This document shows positions 27,215 through 38,060 of a stretch of DNA of 64,000 nucleotides, in pieces. Source of the stretch: Monosporascus cannonballus (Eukaryota; Ascomycota; Sordariomycetes; Xylariales); assembly GCA_004154925.1 (NCBI GenBank), contig QJNS01000339.1, forward strand, positions 1 to 64,000, written 5' to 3'. Within the stretch, counting starts at the first letter, position 1. Each line of letters opens with the position of its first letter. The position numbers and the translations under genes are program-made. The notes under the pieces were generated by a model. That model searched no databases and was not told the origin of the DNA. It was given only the letters and a program-made list of their open reading frames with translations.

Positions 27215-28794
27215 TGTACGTGTACGGCGTGTTTGGGATATACACGATAAGCGGTGGGATGTGGCCGGCCTCGAATTCGGAGGTGTCGCAGCCGAAGAAG
27301 GTAGGCTTCCGGTTGAGGCCCAGATTGATGAACGTTTTGGCGTCCGGGACCGCCGAGAAGGCAGTGCCGTTTGCAATAACTTCTTCCCTGCTGCGCTTAG
27401 CCGTCGCGCGGAAAGCAGTTCCGTTAGGCCAGTTATTATTCGTATTAGCTGAAGAATTAACCGCGAATATCACATTAATTTTGCGGTTAGGCTGGATAAG
27501 AAGATGTAACGGGATATTTTGGAGGTTTTCCCCGCTATCGACGAGCGAAAGTTATTCCGTTTCTGCAAAAAGATTGGTATCCGGCTTGTAGCCGTAAAAA
27601 GGGTTTGGCTGATATACGGCGATGTCGTTATCCTTATCAGCGATCTTATTTAAAACTTTTTCGATTGTAGTAGCGACGAAAGAAAGAATATCTGAGGACG
27701 TAATATCCTGGAGTAGGAACTGGTTGAACAAGGAGTTGCTTGTCCTTATTACGAAACCGAACTGGTCGAACCCGCGGATATAGCTGCCGTTTTCCGGTAT
27801 ACTGCCTTGGCTAAAGTTCGAGGCCAGGTATTTTGTAGGTGCGAAGCCGTATATCGTAGGATCCGGGCTCCTAAGGGTTGAACTTAAATACTGTAAAACT
27901 TAGGGAGATTATCGTTTTACCAGGTTTTCGGCCGTTTGCGATTAGGATCGGTATAGGGATATTAGCAGACTTAAATTTTGGCCCGTCCTTAATCGAGGAG
28001 AAAGTGTAGGCCGGTCCCCTATGTAAGGCGTTAATAAGCTAATAGGAAAGCGCGCGACCTTAATAATCGGTAATAGAGACCTCGAAGTTAGCCGAACGTT
28101 TTTTATTGACCGAGCGTTTTACGTCCTTCCAGTATTCGACGGTGTTAAGGATCCCGATACCCTTCGGTTTTGCTGGCTTTTCGAAAACGGAGTTGGACAA
28201 TTCCCAGGTATTAGAATTTTCGTCGCCGTCGCGGAGGTTAATAACGGTGGAAAAATTGTTGGCGAAGATCGAGCCGACAAGCCAGCCGCCTTCCGAGAGA
28301 CCCCCGAGGTACGTGTTAACCTGGAGGAGGCCACCCGCGTCCAGTGACCCTTCGATTCGGCTGTCCGCCGCGGCGAGGAAGCCAGCGCCGTTCAGCATTG
28401 CTCGGTAGCCACCTCCAGATATGGCAAGGTTTACGTTCGGCACCACAGATAAATTCTTCGAATTTGCATTAACGAAGTCCTCGGCATTAAAGTTCTTATG
28501 GCCCGCGCGTTTGAAAAATTCGATTATTAGATCGATCGTTTTGGACTTACGGTTTTTGAGCCATAACGTTTCCGAGTCCGATAGCGACCTTGTATTACGA
28601 ATGGACGGTTTTTTATCGGGATAGTTAACCGTTTGCGGCGCGTAATTCCCCGAAGGACTATCCGGGGCGGCCTACCGCGCTATATTTTTTATTTCGGCTA
28701 GCGAATACTTAAGCGTTTCGGTGGTAGGAGTTATAAGCGCGGCCGAGACGAGTTATAGGAATGCTATAGGGTAACGAATACTGAATAGATGTAT
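27215..28794 (-). pseudogene. Lysophospholipase / phospholipase B, RIP-damaged
   Basis: Minus-strand homology to the fungal secreted phospholipase B family (cPLA2-like catalytic domain) runs almost the whole gene. From the N-terminus: a hydrophobic signal-like segment whose start codon is ATA at 28,792-28,794; [104 protein letters not shown]. The nucleophile Ser (28,294-28,296) is kept, but the next Gly is Glu and the catalytic-Asp loop reads DSG. There are several TAA/TAG stops and a frameshift near 27,850. After NSNY (about 27,215) the frame runs into unrelated sequence and stops at 27,033, so the true C-terminus is lost. Moderate RIP only. In life it would release fatty acids from phospholipids outside the cell. 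Confidence 0.88.
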
Positions 28795-29145
28795 GGCGTG
28801 GGTTACATAAGCATAAGGCCGCGGATAAAAATATATCCGAAAAGGCTAACGGTTACGGGTATAGGCAGTAGATCGGGACGCAGCGCAGGTAGCCTTTAAG
28901 AAAGAAATAACGTTAGGTTTTACATAGATATGCCCGCTAAAGGATTTATGTTCTTTTCGGACCACCCGCGTTGTTAACGGTAATGGATGTCATAGGTAAC
29001 CTATATCCTATTAAGAAGTGGGAGGTTAACTATACTAGGCGCGCGTTTAATGTACGTCACGAGTGTTCCTACTAACTGTAACATGTTTTAGCAATCATAC
29101 CCGGGGTTTGAATTGGGAGATTTAAAGAATTAAAGGGTTTAAACC
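28795..29145. other. Upstream flank of the phospholipase B pseudogene
   Basis: No frame or repeat recognised. Probably the old promoter region of the phospholipase gene; moderately AT-rich with RIP-like drift. Confidence 0.4.
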
Positions 29146-29364
29146 TGTTGAACCTAGCAGCGCCATGGCTTAGTTAGCTAACAAGCTAGTGGAAATTGCT
29201 TCGGCTACTCCGGTATCATTATCTCTTGGGTACCACTGTTTTTATATGTATTTAAGGAGGGTTCACCACCTTCACCTTTTACAAAGGACCTTCTAGAGGT
29301 CATGCAACCTTTAATACACCTTTTCTTCAGTTATATGCTTCTGTGTGTGATGCAGGGTCTCACA
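29146..29364 (+). repeat. LTR-F, about 219 bp
   Basis: Starts TGTTGAACC and ends GGGTCTCACA. Its right 110 bp match the solo LTR-E at 33,908-48,619 closely (TTCTTCAGTTATATGCTTCT and GATGCAGGGTCTCACA shared), while the left half differs. I do not see matching target duplications (AAACC before, TTATC after), so the left end may be truncated or decayed. Pieces of the same left half recur at 31,404-31,505 and 33,783-33,847. Confidence 0.6.
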
Positions 29365-30110
29365 TTATCTATCAGCTCCTCAAGACAACCCCTCGAAAGG
29401 GAAGCATCACCAGCAATACAGCCTTGGCTTCTGATGACCACACAGTCCGACAGTAGTTTCAAGTAGTGCCCTAACAGCTCCCTTACATCCGTCTAGTTTC
29501 CCTTTCGTTTCCCGGTTCTTCCTTACCTATAATATGTCATATTCCCGTGTAACCATGGGATATTAGGAAGCAAACATTGTATACATCATAACTGCTTCCC
29601 CTTGCATCATAGTCGTAAGATCGTATGAAAAGTTCCCCATCCTGAGCTCCCTTAATTTTTAGATCGAGAGAATTTAAGGCATTTCTTGTCATTCTGACAG
29701 TTTCGAATGGCAATGGTTCCTGATTGAAAATATACATCGCAACAAGCGGATGAATACAGGGTCGTTGCTGTTTAGCTGCGGCAGGGATTCAGCCCCTTGC
29801 TTGTTTAAATACTGTTTAACACGTATGTTCCATGGAGTCGGGGCGAATGCTTATACCTCCATCGGAAGAGAGTTGCTGTTTATAGAGCCTCGACGTGGCG
29901 ATACGGCTCAATCCGCATCAGCGGGGGTCATGGTAGCCTGAAATGCCAAGACAATAATTCCAAGGGGCGTTCAACATTCCAAATATAATTGTGCATTATG
30001 CTAGGTGTCGAAGGCGTTTGTTTCCGTCAGAAATTGCATATATATAACAGTGGAAATCAGGCACCGTGGCATCCTTTGGAAAAAATATCTTCCCACTACC
30101 ACCAAATGCT
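29365..30110. other. Intergenic, upstream of the C2H2 gene
   Basis: Ordinary composition. A minus-strand ATG frame of 66 codons lies at 29,537-29,737 (contains LPFETVRMTRNAL and SYDYDARGSSYDVYNV) with no recognised family. It could be a small secreted protein or chance. No promoter is assigned; an unspliced upstream exon of the zinc-finger gene could lie here. Confidence 0.35.
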
Positions 30111-30913
30111 ATGGCAATAAGACTTAGCAAGATGTACCACTTTCGAAGCCATTCGTCATTCAGTTCTTGCTTTGGTATTGAACCAGAAGCTTCCCCTTAT
30201 TTGTACTTCGATGCTGGCATATCTGCGCCACAGCTGCATAATCCATCAGATTCAAGTGTCGTTTCATGGTGTAACCTTGGCATAGCATCATCTGCGAAAG
30301 GCTGCCTTTCAGGTTATGGTACTACGAGACTTTAATGGGTTCAACAAAATATTAGGCGCTAATTATTACAAGGCAACGCTATAGAGAATTCGTATCCCAT
30401 AGCCGGCGAGCATATATACCCCGACATAACCGATTCGAATACCTTTACAAACCAGGGCACGGGACAGCCTGTACCGAGCACTGGCAGTTGCGGGGGCTAT
30501 TCCTCGGACCAAGCACTAGAAGATACAAATGGCGTGGATTTCCGGTCTAACTGCGAGCTGCAAATTAACTCCCTGTCCAGCAGGCCTTTCAGATGCGACT
30601 TTCCGCTATGTAACAATAGCTTTTTACGTCAAGAGCACTTGAAAAGACACAAGGCAACGTAAGTCAAGCTTTTCGTAGAGATCTTGGAATCTGGCTTACC
30701 GGTTGTAATAGGTCCCATATTAAAAACCCTGCCCATAAAGAGATTTGCCCGTTTTGTAATAAGGTCTTCAATCGGAAAGACAACCTATGGGACCACATCA
30801 GACGACATACGGTCCAGAAACGGCCAAACAAGCGGGTCAAGTTCTTCCACGAGGCTGTCGTGGCTTATCAGGCGGAAATGAATAAAAAGAAGCGCGGGAG
30901 GAAACGCGAGTGA
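30111..30913 (+). CDS. C2H2 zinc-finger protein, two introns, apparently intact
   Basis: Gene model: exons 30,111-30,318, 30,373-30,658 and 30,712-30,913, giving 231 residues and a TGA stop. Intron 1 (54 bp) has GTACTA, a CTAAT branch site and ends ACAAG; intron 2 (53 bp) has GTAAGT and ends ATAG. Both restore one frame and remove in-frame stops. The C-terminus holds two fingers: CDFPLC...HLKRHKATSH (intron 2 interrupts it after the first His) and CPFCNKVF...HIRRH, then a basic tail KKKRGRKRE that looks like a nuclear signal. The N-terminal half is Ser/Pro-rich with no domain. The ATG at 30,111 is the first in frame; the frame is open back to 30,048, so an upstream exon is possible. Likely a DNA-binding regulator; target unknown. 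No RIP damage is visible, unlike neighbouring repeats. Confidence 0.75.
30659..30711 (+). other. Intron 2 of the C2H2 gene
   Basis: Starts GTAAGT immediately after a partial Thr codon inside finger 1 and ends AATAG. Its 53-bp length is typical for filamentous fungi. Without it a TAA interrupts finger 1; with it removed, the second His follows four residues after the first. Confidence 0.7.
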
Positions 30914-31161
30914 TAATCTGAGGCTATTTGGAGATATACCGCCCCTCCAGGGTGGCTGTATAAAGAAATTAGTAATTCTATTTATGGTCAAGTAATAGCC
31001 TGGGGTATTGTCTCCCTCCAGAGATTTTAAGTGAAGGCGTACGTTATTTCCGTGAAGCTTTCTTGGTGATTAATTTCGAGGGGGGAACTCCTCGACTTTT
31101 CAATCAAATAAAATCGTAAAAATAAACGGGCTCTAGTACTGTATTCGTCTGTTTCTAAGCT

Positions 31162-31404
31162 TTAAAACCGTGTGTACCAACCTTTAGCCTTCTTAACAGC
31201 CCGCAGCCGTTTCCCCATAGACATAATAACCTTCACTATGAAAGCGTCCGGGATGGCTTCCCACGCTTTATGCAAACACTCGATAAAACGGGTGGTATCC
31301 AGCTTGTTTTTTTGGAGTTCCCAAAGGTCCGGAAACATCTCTTTTAGGTTCCTTTTAAGTGCAGCCCATATATGTTCAATTGGGTTGAGGTCAGGGTAGC
31401 TAAC
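31162..31404 (-). pseudogene. Tc1/mariner transposase C-terminal fragment
   Basis: Minus-strand frame of about 80 codons with YPDLNPIEHIWAALKR at its start and ending AKGWYTRF then TAA. The Glu of NPIE is the third catalytic residue of the DDE domain in this superfamily. The first two catalytic Asp and the DNA-binding part are absent. The fragment is cut at about 31,400, exactly where a piece of LTR-F begins. Frame intact, little or no RIP. Confidence 0.85.
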
Positions 31405-31505
31405 AGACTAAGTGGAATTGCTTTCTGCATTTCCGGTGCTCCTAGGATATGGAGTTAGACGATTGTATGCCGCTTTATATTCTCTTGGATACCACTGTTA
31501 CGTAA
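31404..31505 (+). repeat. LTR-F left-half fragment
   Basis: Aligns with 29,175-29,237 (shared AGCTAACA, AGTGG, AATTGCTT and TACCACTGTT). It abuts the truncated transposase on its left and ends at about 31,505. There is an internal insertion of about 25 bases relative to the copy at 29,146. Confidence 0.5.
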
Positions 31506-31978
31506 TGATTGGTGGAGAAGACATCCAAGGATACCTATGAGTAAATTAACGCATGGGGCAGGCGATGTCGAGGCAGGCGACACCCAGCACGTTTTATACT
31601 CAGACCCAAGGATATAAAACCCCTGAAGGGGCTTAAAAGGAAGTTAAGCTGATATTCCTTTTGGCGCTACAATATATATACCCGGTACTGTTTAGCCGAT
31701 AACGATAGGATCGACAATCCTTTTAGATTTAAGCATATATACAACTTATCCTTATCGCACGTTAATTATATCCAGCCAAAGATTATTTATACAAGAATAA
31801 TGTGAGTAAACTGGCTCATGTCCTCGCCATAAGTTACCGTATTAATATCAGTTTGTTATATTTATAGTAAGATAATCACCTTTAAGAGCCGCGAATAGGC
31901 CGAACGCTTTTATAGCGATATGGTCAGTACCTTGCTACATTGTATATTCACATGTCTAAGTTTCCCCCAAAATAGGAA
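31506..31978. other. Spacer, no gene seen
   Basis: Moderately AT-rich, drifting towards RIP composition. Short inverted match CCCCTGAAGGGG near 31,619. No frame of note. Presumably contains the promoter of the RING gene. Confidence 0.4.
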
Positions 31979-32341
31979 ATGAGTGGCCAAAGCTCGGGTT
32001 ATTCGAGGAGAACCTGGGGAAGCCTTAGGCCTAAGCTTCGTCGCGATGATGCTTTCCGCCAACCAAGCTTACAGGACTTGGCGGGGTGTGATTGTTTTGC
32101 AGTTAAAGACATGTTACACAGCAATCAGAGTGATGGGGAGTGTCCTATCTGCTACAACCCACCCCAACTCATAGTCTCTTTGCACTGCAAGCATTTCTTT
32201 GGCGGTAGTTGCATATTTACGTGGTTGAGCAGGTATTCGAGTTGCCCTACCTGTCGTGTCACAATCCCCTTTATCGAGAAGAAGAACATATTCGAGAATA
32301 TCAGAAGTCAAATCGATCACCATGTCACGGGGGCTATGTAG
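31979..32341 (+). CDS. Small RING-finger protein, possible E3 ligase
   Basis: An ATG-to-TAG frame of 120 residues. The N-terminal half is basic and without a domain. Residues 54-92 form a RING-type finger: CPICYNPPQL, then LHCKHFFGGSCIFTWL, then CPTCR, followed by a short Phe/Ile-rich C-terminus. RING fingers bind two zinc ions and recruit E2 enzymes. The fifth ligand (His or Cys between CKHFF and GSC) is Gly here, so the second-to-first site geometry is probably impaired; either the gene is decaying or the domain is an atypical RING. No transmembrane segment. Single exon, no RIP stops. Function otherwise unknown. Confidence 0.65.
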   Translation: MSGQSSGYSRRTWGSLRPKLRRDDAFRQPSLQDLAGCDCFAVKDMLHSNQSDGECPICYNPPQLIVSLHCKHFFGGSCIFTWLSRYSSCPTCRVTIPFIEKKNIFENIRSQIDHHVTGAM

Positions 32342-33390
32342 ATTAAAGTAAGCAACAGATAAAACGGTTGGGGTCGGAAGGTAGATAATATATTTAATAC
32401 CGTACGCTCTATAGCGCCTTTTGGCTGACCCCGAATTTCCCTCTTATCTTCCCAATAAGCAACGGTGCTACTATCAACTGGTTGAAATGCCAGTGCCATA
32501 TACAGGCGAGGTACCGCATTATGGATACGGGAAACATCATACGTTATAAGAATTTGCTAGATTGATAGAAGACTTCCTAATTATCGACCCTTGAGGAGTT
32601 CCGACAATATCCGTTTTTCGGCGATAGCTAATAAGATAACCTACGTTAAGAGCCTTGAGCAAGAATATCGATAATATCTTCCAGAGTTAACCTACGGCTC
32701 GGATATGGGAGGGTAATAGTTGGCAACTTTATTCGCCATCAGTGCGGCTCTGCGAGTTTAACACCAGATATTAGCGCCCTCGTAGCGGAGAACGCAAAGG
32801 GGAAATATTTTTTCGACAAAAACGATGGAACTTTCAGAAAGGAATAGGCTTTGTTTACAGCAGTTACGGGACGCCTGAATTCTACCTTTGTCACTTCTCG
32901 CCTGCATCCGAACCTTGTGGCACCATACTATGAAAACCTTCCCACCCAATACAGCCTGGCTGGGTACCCACGTATGACAAGAAAACAACATCCATTTTGC
33001 CACCACCTTTACTGGGGCTCTACTACTGAATCGCTCCACACCACCGAATACGAGGGCATCACCAACAACAAATTGATATATCTTAACGAAAACGGTGTAT
33101 TTTTGCTTCATTCTAATTGAGTGGTTCGGCTTTTTTGGACCTAATAGCTCTACCGTCTCCATTACACATATCCTGATTCGGGTTTCACCTAAGGGTCAAA
33201 AAACGAGGGATGGGTTGGTGCTCTCGCCGTATTCGTTATTCATTTCGAGGCACCACAGCAAGGGCCAGACAACAGGCTTGACAGTAACCACGACAAATTG
33301 CTCGTGTTCTTTTTGCCGATTTTCCTGCTATTATGGTGGTGTTCGGGACACTTCAACAACTGATATTTGGGCCTTGGCAACTGCATTATC
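32342..33390. other. Undetermined coding-like region
   Basis: Two opposite frames overlap here: a 134-codon minus frame with ATG at 33,162 (stop at 32,758) and a plus frame open 32,851-33,120 containing HPNLVAPYYENLP and WGSTTESLHTTEYEG. The plus reading looks more protein-like but has no ATG. I cannot decide which, if either, is real, and recognise neither. Confidence 0.3.
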
Positions 33391-33785
33391 CCCGACGTAA
33401 TTTCCGAAGCCTTACGCGTAACAGACGCGTCCCCCTTCCGTTAACTTTAAGTCTTCCAACCGCTTTCCAGGCTGGATTTGGTCAGAACGCTATCGCGATA
33501 CCAGTTCTTGGCTTTGGCAGAAGGGCTACGATATCCAGCACGATGGCAACTGCCGCTGGGTCTGCAGAGAGGCGAAAAGAAAAGCCCAACGCAGCTAAAG
33601 GCCGAGGGCAAGCAGGACTGCCATCGATCGATCGCCTCGATCTTCCAATTAGATACGCAGCAGCCACGGGACCAGGAAATTGCGAATAGCCTCATCGGCA
33701 GCTTTGACAACCATACGTTCCAGCGCATGCTGGTTGGGCTGATCGTCAGCAGCGACCTCCCCTTCGCCTTTGCCGATAGTTCCGA
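33391..33785 (+). pseudogene. hAT transposase N-terminal fragment
   Basis: Two frames in succession match the start of fungal hAT transposases. The first has FPGWIWSERYRDTSSWLWQ and GYDIQHDGNCRWVC, a BED-type zinc finger beginning, with the second Cys of the pair lost (CREAKRK). After a frameshift near 33,600 the other frame carries ANSLIGSFDNHTFQRMLV and LIVSSDLPF, the conserved segment before the catalytic core. The catalytic and dimerisation parts are missing. It ends at about 33,785, where an LTR-F-like piece starts. Confidence 0.7.
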
Positions 33786-33847
33786 CCCCTCCGGTATCCT
33801 TATCTCATGGCTACCACTGTTTTTCTGTGTATTTCGGGTGGTTCAAT
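33783..33847 (+). repeat. LTR-F-like fragment at the hAT breakpoint
   Basis: About 60 bp sharing CTCCGGTATC, TTATCTC and TACCACTGTTTTT with 29,207-29,250. It directly follows the truncated hAT frame. Confidence 0.45.
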
Positions 33848-34048
33848 GGGCATAAAATATTTATCTTTAGGTATGGAAAGCGTAAAATTTAGGTCTTGGA
33901 GTTATTCTGTCAGACCCAGCTGAAGTCGATCAAACAGCTAAGCCTTGGCTTAGTTTGATCACCTACTGAAACAAGGCTACTTTATGCACCCCCGGTATTT
34001 TTTTCCTCTTAACTACAATTATATTTACGTATATAAAAGAAGGGTTCG

Positions 34049-34470
34049 TATTACGGATCCCCGAATAGACCCGTTCTGGAGGCCCCAGGGCTGCAAAAAA
34101 GGGAAAGCTCCACACTCTAAGTCACGTAACTTAAAATAATCTAACCGATTTATTAAATCACACAAATCACAGTAATCTGGGTAATTTAACAGATCCAAAA
34201 AATCAGTATTATATTAGTAAAATAAAAAGAGGTATAAAACTTTAAATTTCCTATGTAAATAGCTACCTACTTAGTTTTCGTTCCTTAACTATCAATCTAA
34301 GCTTTTAGTCCAGAAATAATTATACCGTTCTTTAATTGGGAAAAGAGTTTTTAAATCTTTTTAATAAATAAAACATTAAGTTATTCCTTGCCTTATTATT
34401 ACCTACAAATCAAAACCCCATTTCGGATATTACTTATACCTCCAAATAAATATATAATAGGTTCGTTACA
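34049..34470 (+). repeat. 5' LTR of element A2
   Basis: 422 bp, A-type; start decayed to TATTACGG, end TTCGTTACA intact. Confidence 0.9.
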
Positions 34471-36904
34471 TTTTAATAACTCCTTAATTAATAGCCGACG
34501 AATAATTTAAGGCCTAATTAGGTATAAGCTTTTTTGAACTTAGTAAAAACGATATTATAGGACGACGTTCAAAAAATAAATAATAATTTACCCCTTATCG
34601 AAAAAGTTCTTCAACTGATTAATAATATAACACCCCTTACCATTCGATCTCAAGGAGAACTATTCTCGTAGCCCAGATAACAACCTACCCCGGCCCTTAA
34701 GGATACCATCGAAATCCAAGGAAAGGAGTCGGAAAAAGAAGTAATTAAAGAAAGGGTTAAAAAAAAGTATAAAGCCGAGATCCTAAAGGGAAAAGAAAAA
34801 GAACTTATTACGGAAGAAAAATTGAATTTCCTGGCCCAAAAAGTTCAGAATTTAAAGCAGGAAAATGCTCGATTCGCCAAAGAAAAAAAAACAACTTTTC
34901 TTTAATTTAGCTCCCCCAAAGGACGAAATCAAGGAAGTGGTTTTCGACCACTTTCGTTCGGAATAAAACAAACTTCAAAGGGGATTTTAATTTTACCATT
35001 GTTCGGAATAAACCAAACCCGCGAAAAAACCATACCACCTCTTACTTATTATAAAATGCCAGATATTAAGGATTATAAGCCGAATCTCCTTAAACTCTAT
35101 GATAAATCTAAGGACTTAAAGGGATTCTTAATGTAAGCCAGATTTTATTTTAAATTTTATAAGAATTCTTTAACCGAAAACTATTAGAAAGTAATGGCTA
35201 TCTTATAATTACTTATTAGGAAAGTTTTTTTGTAATTTGAACTTATTATGAAAAATTACTTAAAAAATTACCCGGACGATTTTTCGGATATAATTAATTA
35301 CATTTTTAATAAATATAACCATTTCGAAAAACGGATACAAGCCTTATTCGGAAATCCTGACAAAAAACAAGATATTATTAAGTAGTTACACCTTTTGCAT
35401 TAAACCAAATTAGCCGCCGAATATACGACAAAGTTCAACCGCCTTATTACTATTTCCAATTTATCAGAAAATACGTTGTTTTACCCTTATTATGACGGCT
35501 TAAAGCCCTTGGTAAAAGATAAGATATACAAGGAACCAAAAGTTAAATCCTTTCCGGAATATACCGATAAGGCTATTATTGCCGATTAACGCATTTTCGA
35601 CCGATACCTTAAAAAAAACTAATAAGCGAAATAACGACAAAAGCTTTAATAACCGAAATAAAAAAGATAAGGGCAAGCCTCAGAAAAAAGCAAGTACCGT
35701 TTCGAAAAAACTCAAAAAAATAAATCTAAAATAAAATATTTTAATTATGGCAAAAAGGGATATTTTAAAAGCAAATATCGTTTTCCTGTCAAGAGGAATT
35801 CCAAAAAAAATCGCTTAACCTTAGAAAAAAGTTAAAATAATTAAACAGAAAACCAACAATAAGGCAAAAAAGAAGGAAAAAAAAATTAATTCGATTTTTT
35901 CCCAGCCAGAATTCATTATTACCATAATTACTCAAATTCAGAACGATATCGTAAAGTACGAAAATTATCTTATCTGTTAGAACTTTAAAATTAAAGCTTA
36001 TAAATATTACCCAAAATAAACGGTTTCCAGGATAGCCATAAAATTAAAATACCTTTGCCATCTTAATACATAAAGGTATAAAATATACGATATAAACGGT
36101 TAATTTCGACCAAATATTAATAATTATGGATAATTATCTTTAAAGCTTTATAAGCTCCCAAAATATATTATTTACCAAAAAACATTATCGGCAAACCCTT
36201 ACGACTTATTACATTTTACCGTTGGTTATTAAAATAATTACCTCGTTTATTTTAAAGTCAAAAAAAATAATAATTTTTGGCCTAAATAGGACGAAAAAAC
36301 ATTTACCGAACCAGATAACGAATGCTAATATATTAAAACCTTACGATAACTAAAATACTTTAAATCTTATTACTTATATCTTAACTCAAAACGGAGCCGA
36401 AAAGCTATATTGCAAAAATGCTTATGTTACGTCCCGACGCTTTGTATTTAATACGAGCTCCTAAATATAAGAACGCTTCCTTCGGAAATACGCCTTTCCG
36501 ACCCTATAACTCAAAAAATACAGGATTAAAAGATAAACCAGAAGAAAATAATTATTTTCGGATATTAATTAGGCAAAAAAAAGTGGTATAAATGTATAAA
36601 TGATTATTATACCAAGTATACGGCTAAAAAGGCTCGAAAATAAAAACGTTTTTTTGCAAATAAACCGCGTTAATTAAAAAACGATGAAGGCCTTCGAAAA
36701 TAAGGTATCGAAAAGCTTTAATATATAAGACCTTATATAAGGTAACAAAAGGATTATGTAATTAAATAAAAATTCCTTTTTAATATAAAGGCAAAACGTT
36801 TAAAATTATAATTGATTTAAAAGCAAAAGGAAATTTTATCTTTCCCTTAATAGCAAAAAAACATTAGATTTCCTGGAAGTATAAGTTAAAGTTTTACAGG
36901 TTAC

Positions 36905-37320
36905 TGTAACGAACCTGTCATACATCCACCTGGAGGTATGAGCAGTATCCGAAAAGGGTCTTGATTTGCAAGTAATAATAAGGCGAAGAATAATTTAGTG
37001 ATCTATTCGTTAAAAAGATTTAAATATTTTTCTCTTAATTAAAGAACGGTGCAATTGCCTTTAACTAAAAGCTTAGATTAATAATTAAGGAACGAAACTA
37101 GGTAGGTACTATTTATATAAAAAATCGATTTATTATATATCTTAATTCCCAAAGTGAGTATATCGTGGATTTATATGATCTATATAATTTGGTTAAATTA
37201 CTTAAATCACTTAGATTACGGAATAAGCCAAATTTCCTTATCCGGAGTTTAGCCGTAACAGGTCCGCGCTAGGCCTTAAAGGTAAGTTTCTTGGAGGTAG
37301 GAACCCTGGTTCCTATAACA
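36905..37320 (-). repeat. 3' LTR of element B1 (coding orientation)
   Basis: 416 bp on the plus strand from TGTAACGAACCTG to GGTTCCTATAACA. B-type LTR: the part next to the internal 5' side matches A-type LTRs, the U3 part does not. Confidence 0.9.
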
Positions 37321-37424
37321 TTATTTCCCCTTTCTAAGGATCTTTGTCCTAAAGATAAAAACCGTTGGTAGCCGCTTTTTAATAGCTGGAAAGATTTCCT
37401 TTAAAGCCTTTGCTAACTTCCACC

Positions 37425-38060
37425 ATAACAGGTCGTATTTAAAAAGAAAAAAAAAAACCGCAATTAAACTAATGCGAATCCCGTAATAAACGCGTTAATT
37501 TTATTAAAACGTTCAGTTCTTAAATTATTTCGTATTTAAATTATTTTTATTTTAAGAAACCCGATTATTTTTATTTAATTAATATCCCGAATTATAATTA
37601 TTATATCTGCCGTTAACGCCCGTTCTATAACGTATTAATTATAAATTCGTTAGTTAAAATTAAGAAGGAAAAAATACGTTTACAAAAAAAATAACGCAAA
37701 GTATAAAACTTTCTGATAACGTATTAAGAGATTGCCGAAAAGAAAATAAGGAAGTTTATTAATTAATTAAAACGTTTTTAACTGCAACAAAACGTTTTCG
37801 ACAAAAAGGCCTTTACAATCTTAAAAAAAAGGTATAAGTTAAATTAATTAAAAAAGTAAGAAAGGTTAAAAGAAAAACGTTATTACGTTAAAATAAAATA
37901 AGCATAACTTGTTTCGGAGATGGACGTTATTATAAAGACGTTTATTTTTTTTGACTGGAACGCCGTAAAGCTGGATTTAAGCGGAGGACCGTTATCGCCT
38001 ACGACTTTGGCCGCATTAAAAACAATCGGTCAGGATTTTGGCGGTAAAACGTCTTAATTA
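37425..38060 (+). pseudogene. Antisense coiled-coil frame of element B1
   Basis: Opposite to the chromodomain gene. It starts with ATA in place of ATG (then TGRI) at 37,425, has a charged middle (FRQKGLYNLKKK, LIKKVRKVKRK), and ends with MDVIIKTFIFFDWNAVKLDL, then GGPLSPTTLAALKTIGQDFGG at about 37,920-38,050. The last part is open for over 40 codons, remarkable in DNA this degraded. Confidence 0.6.
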
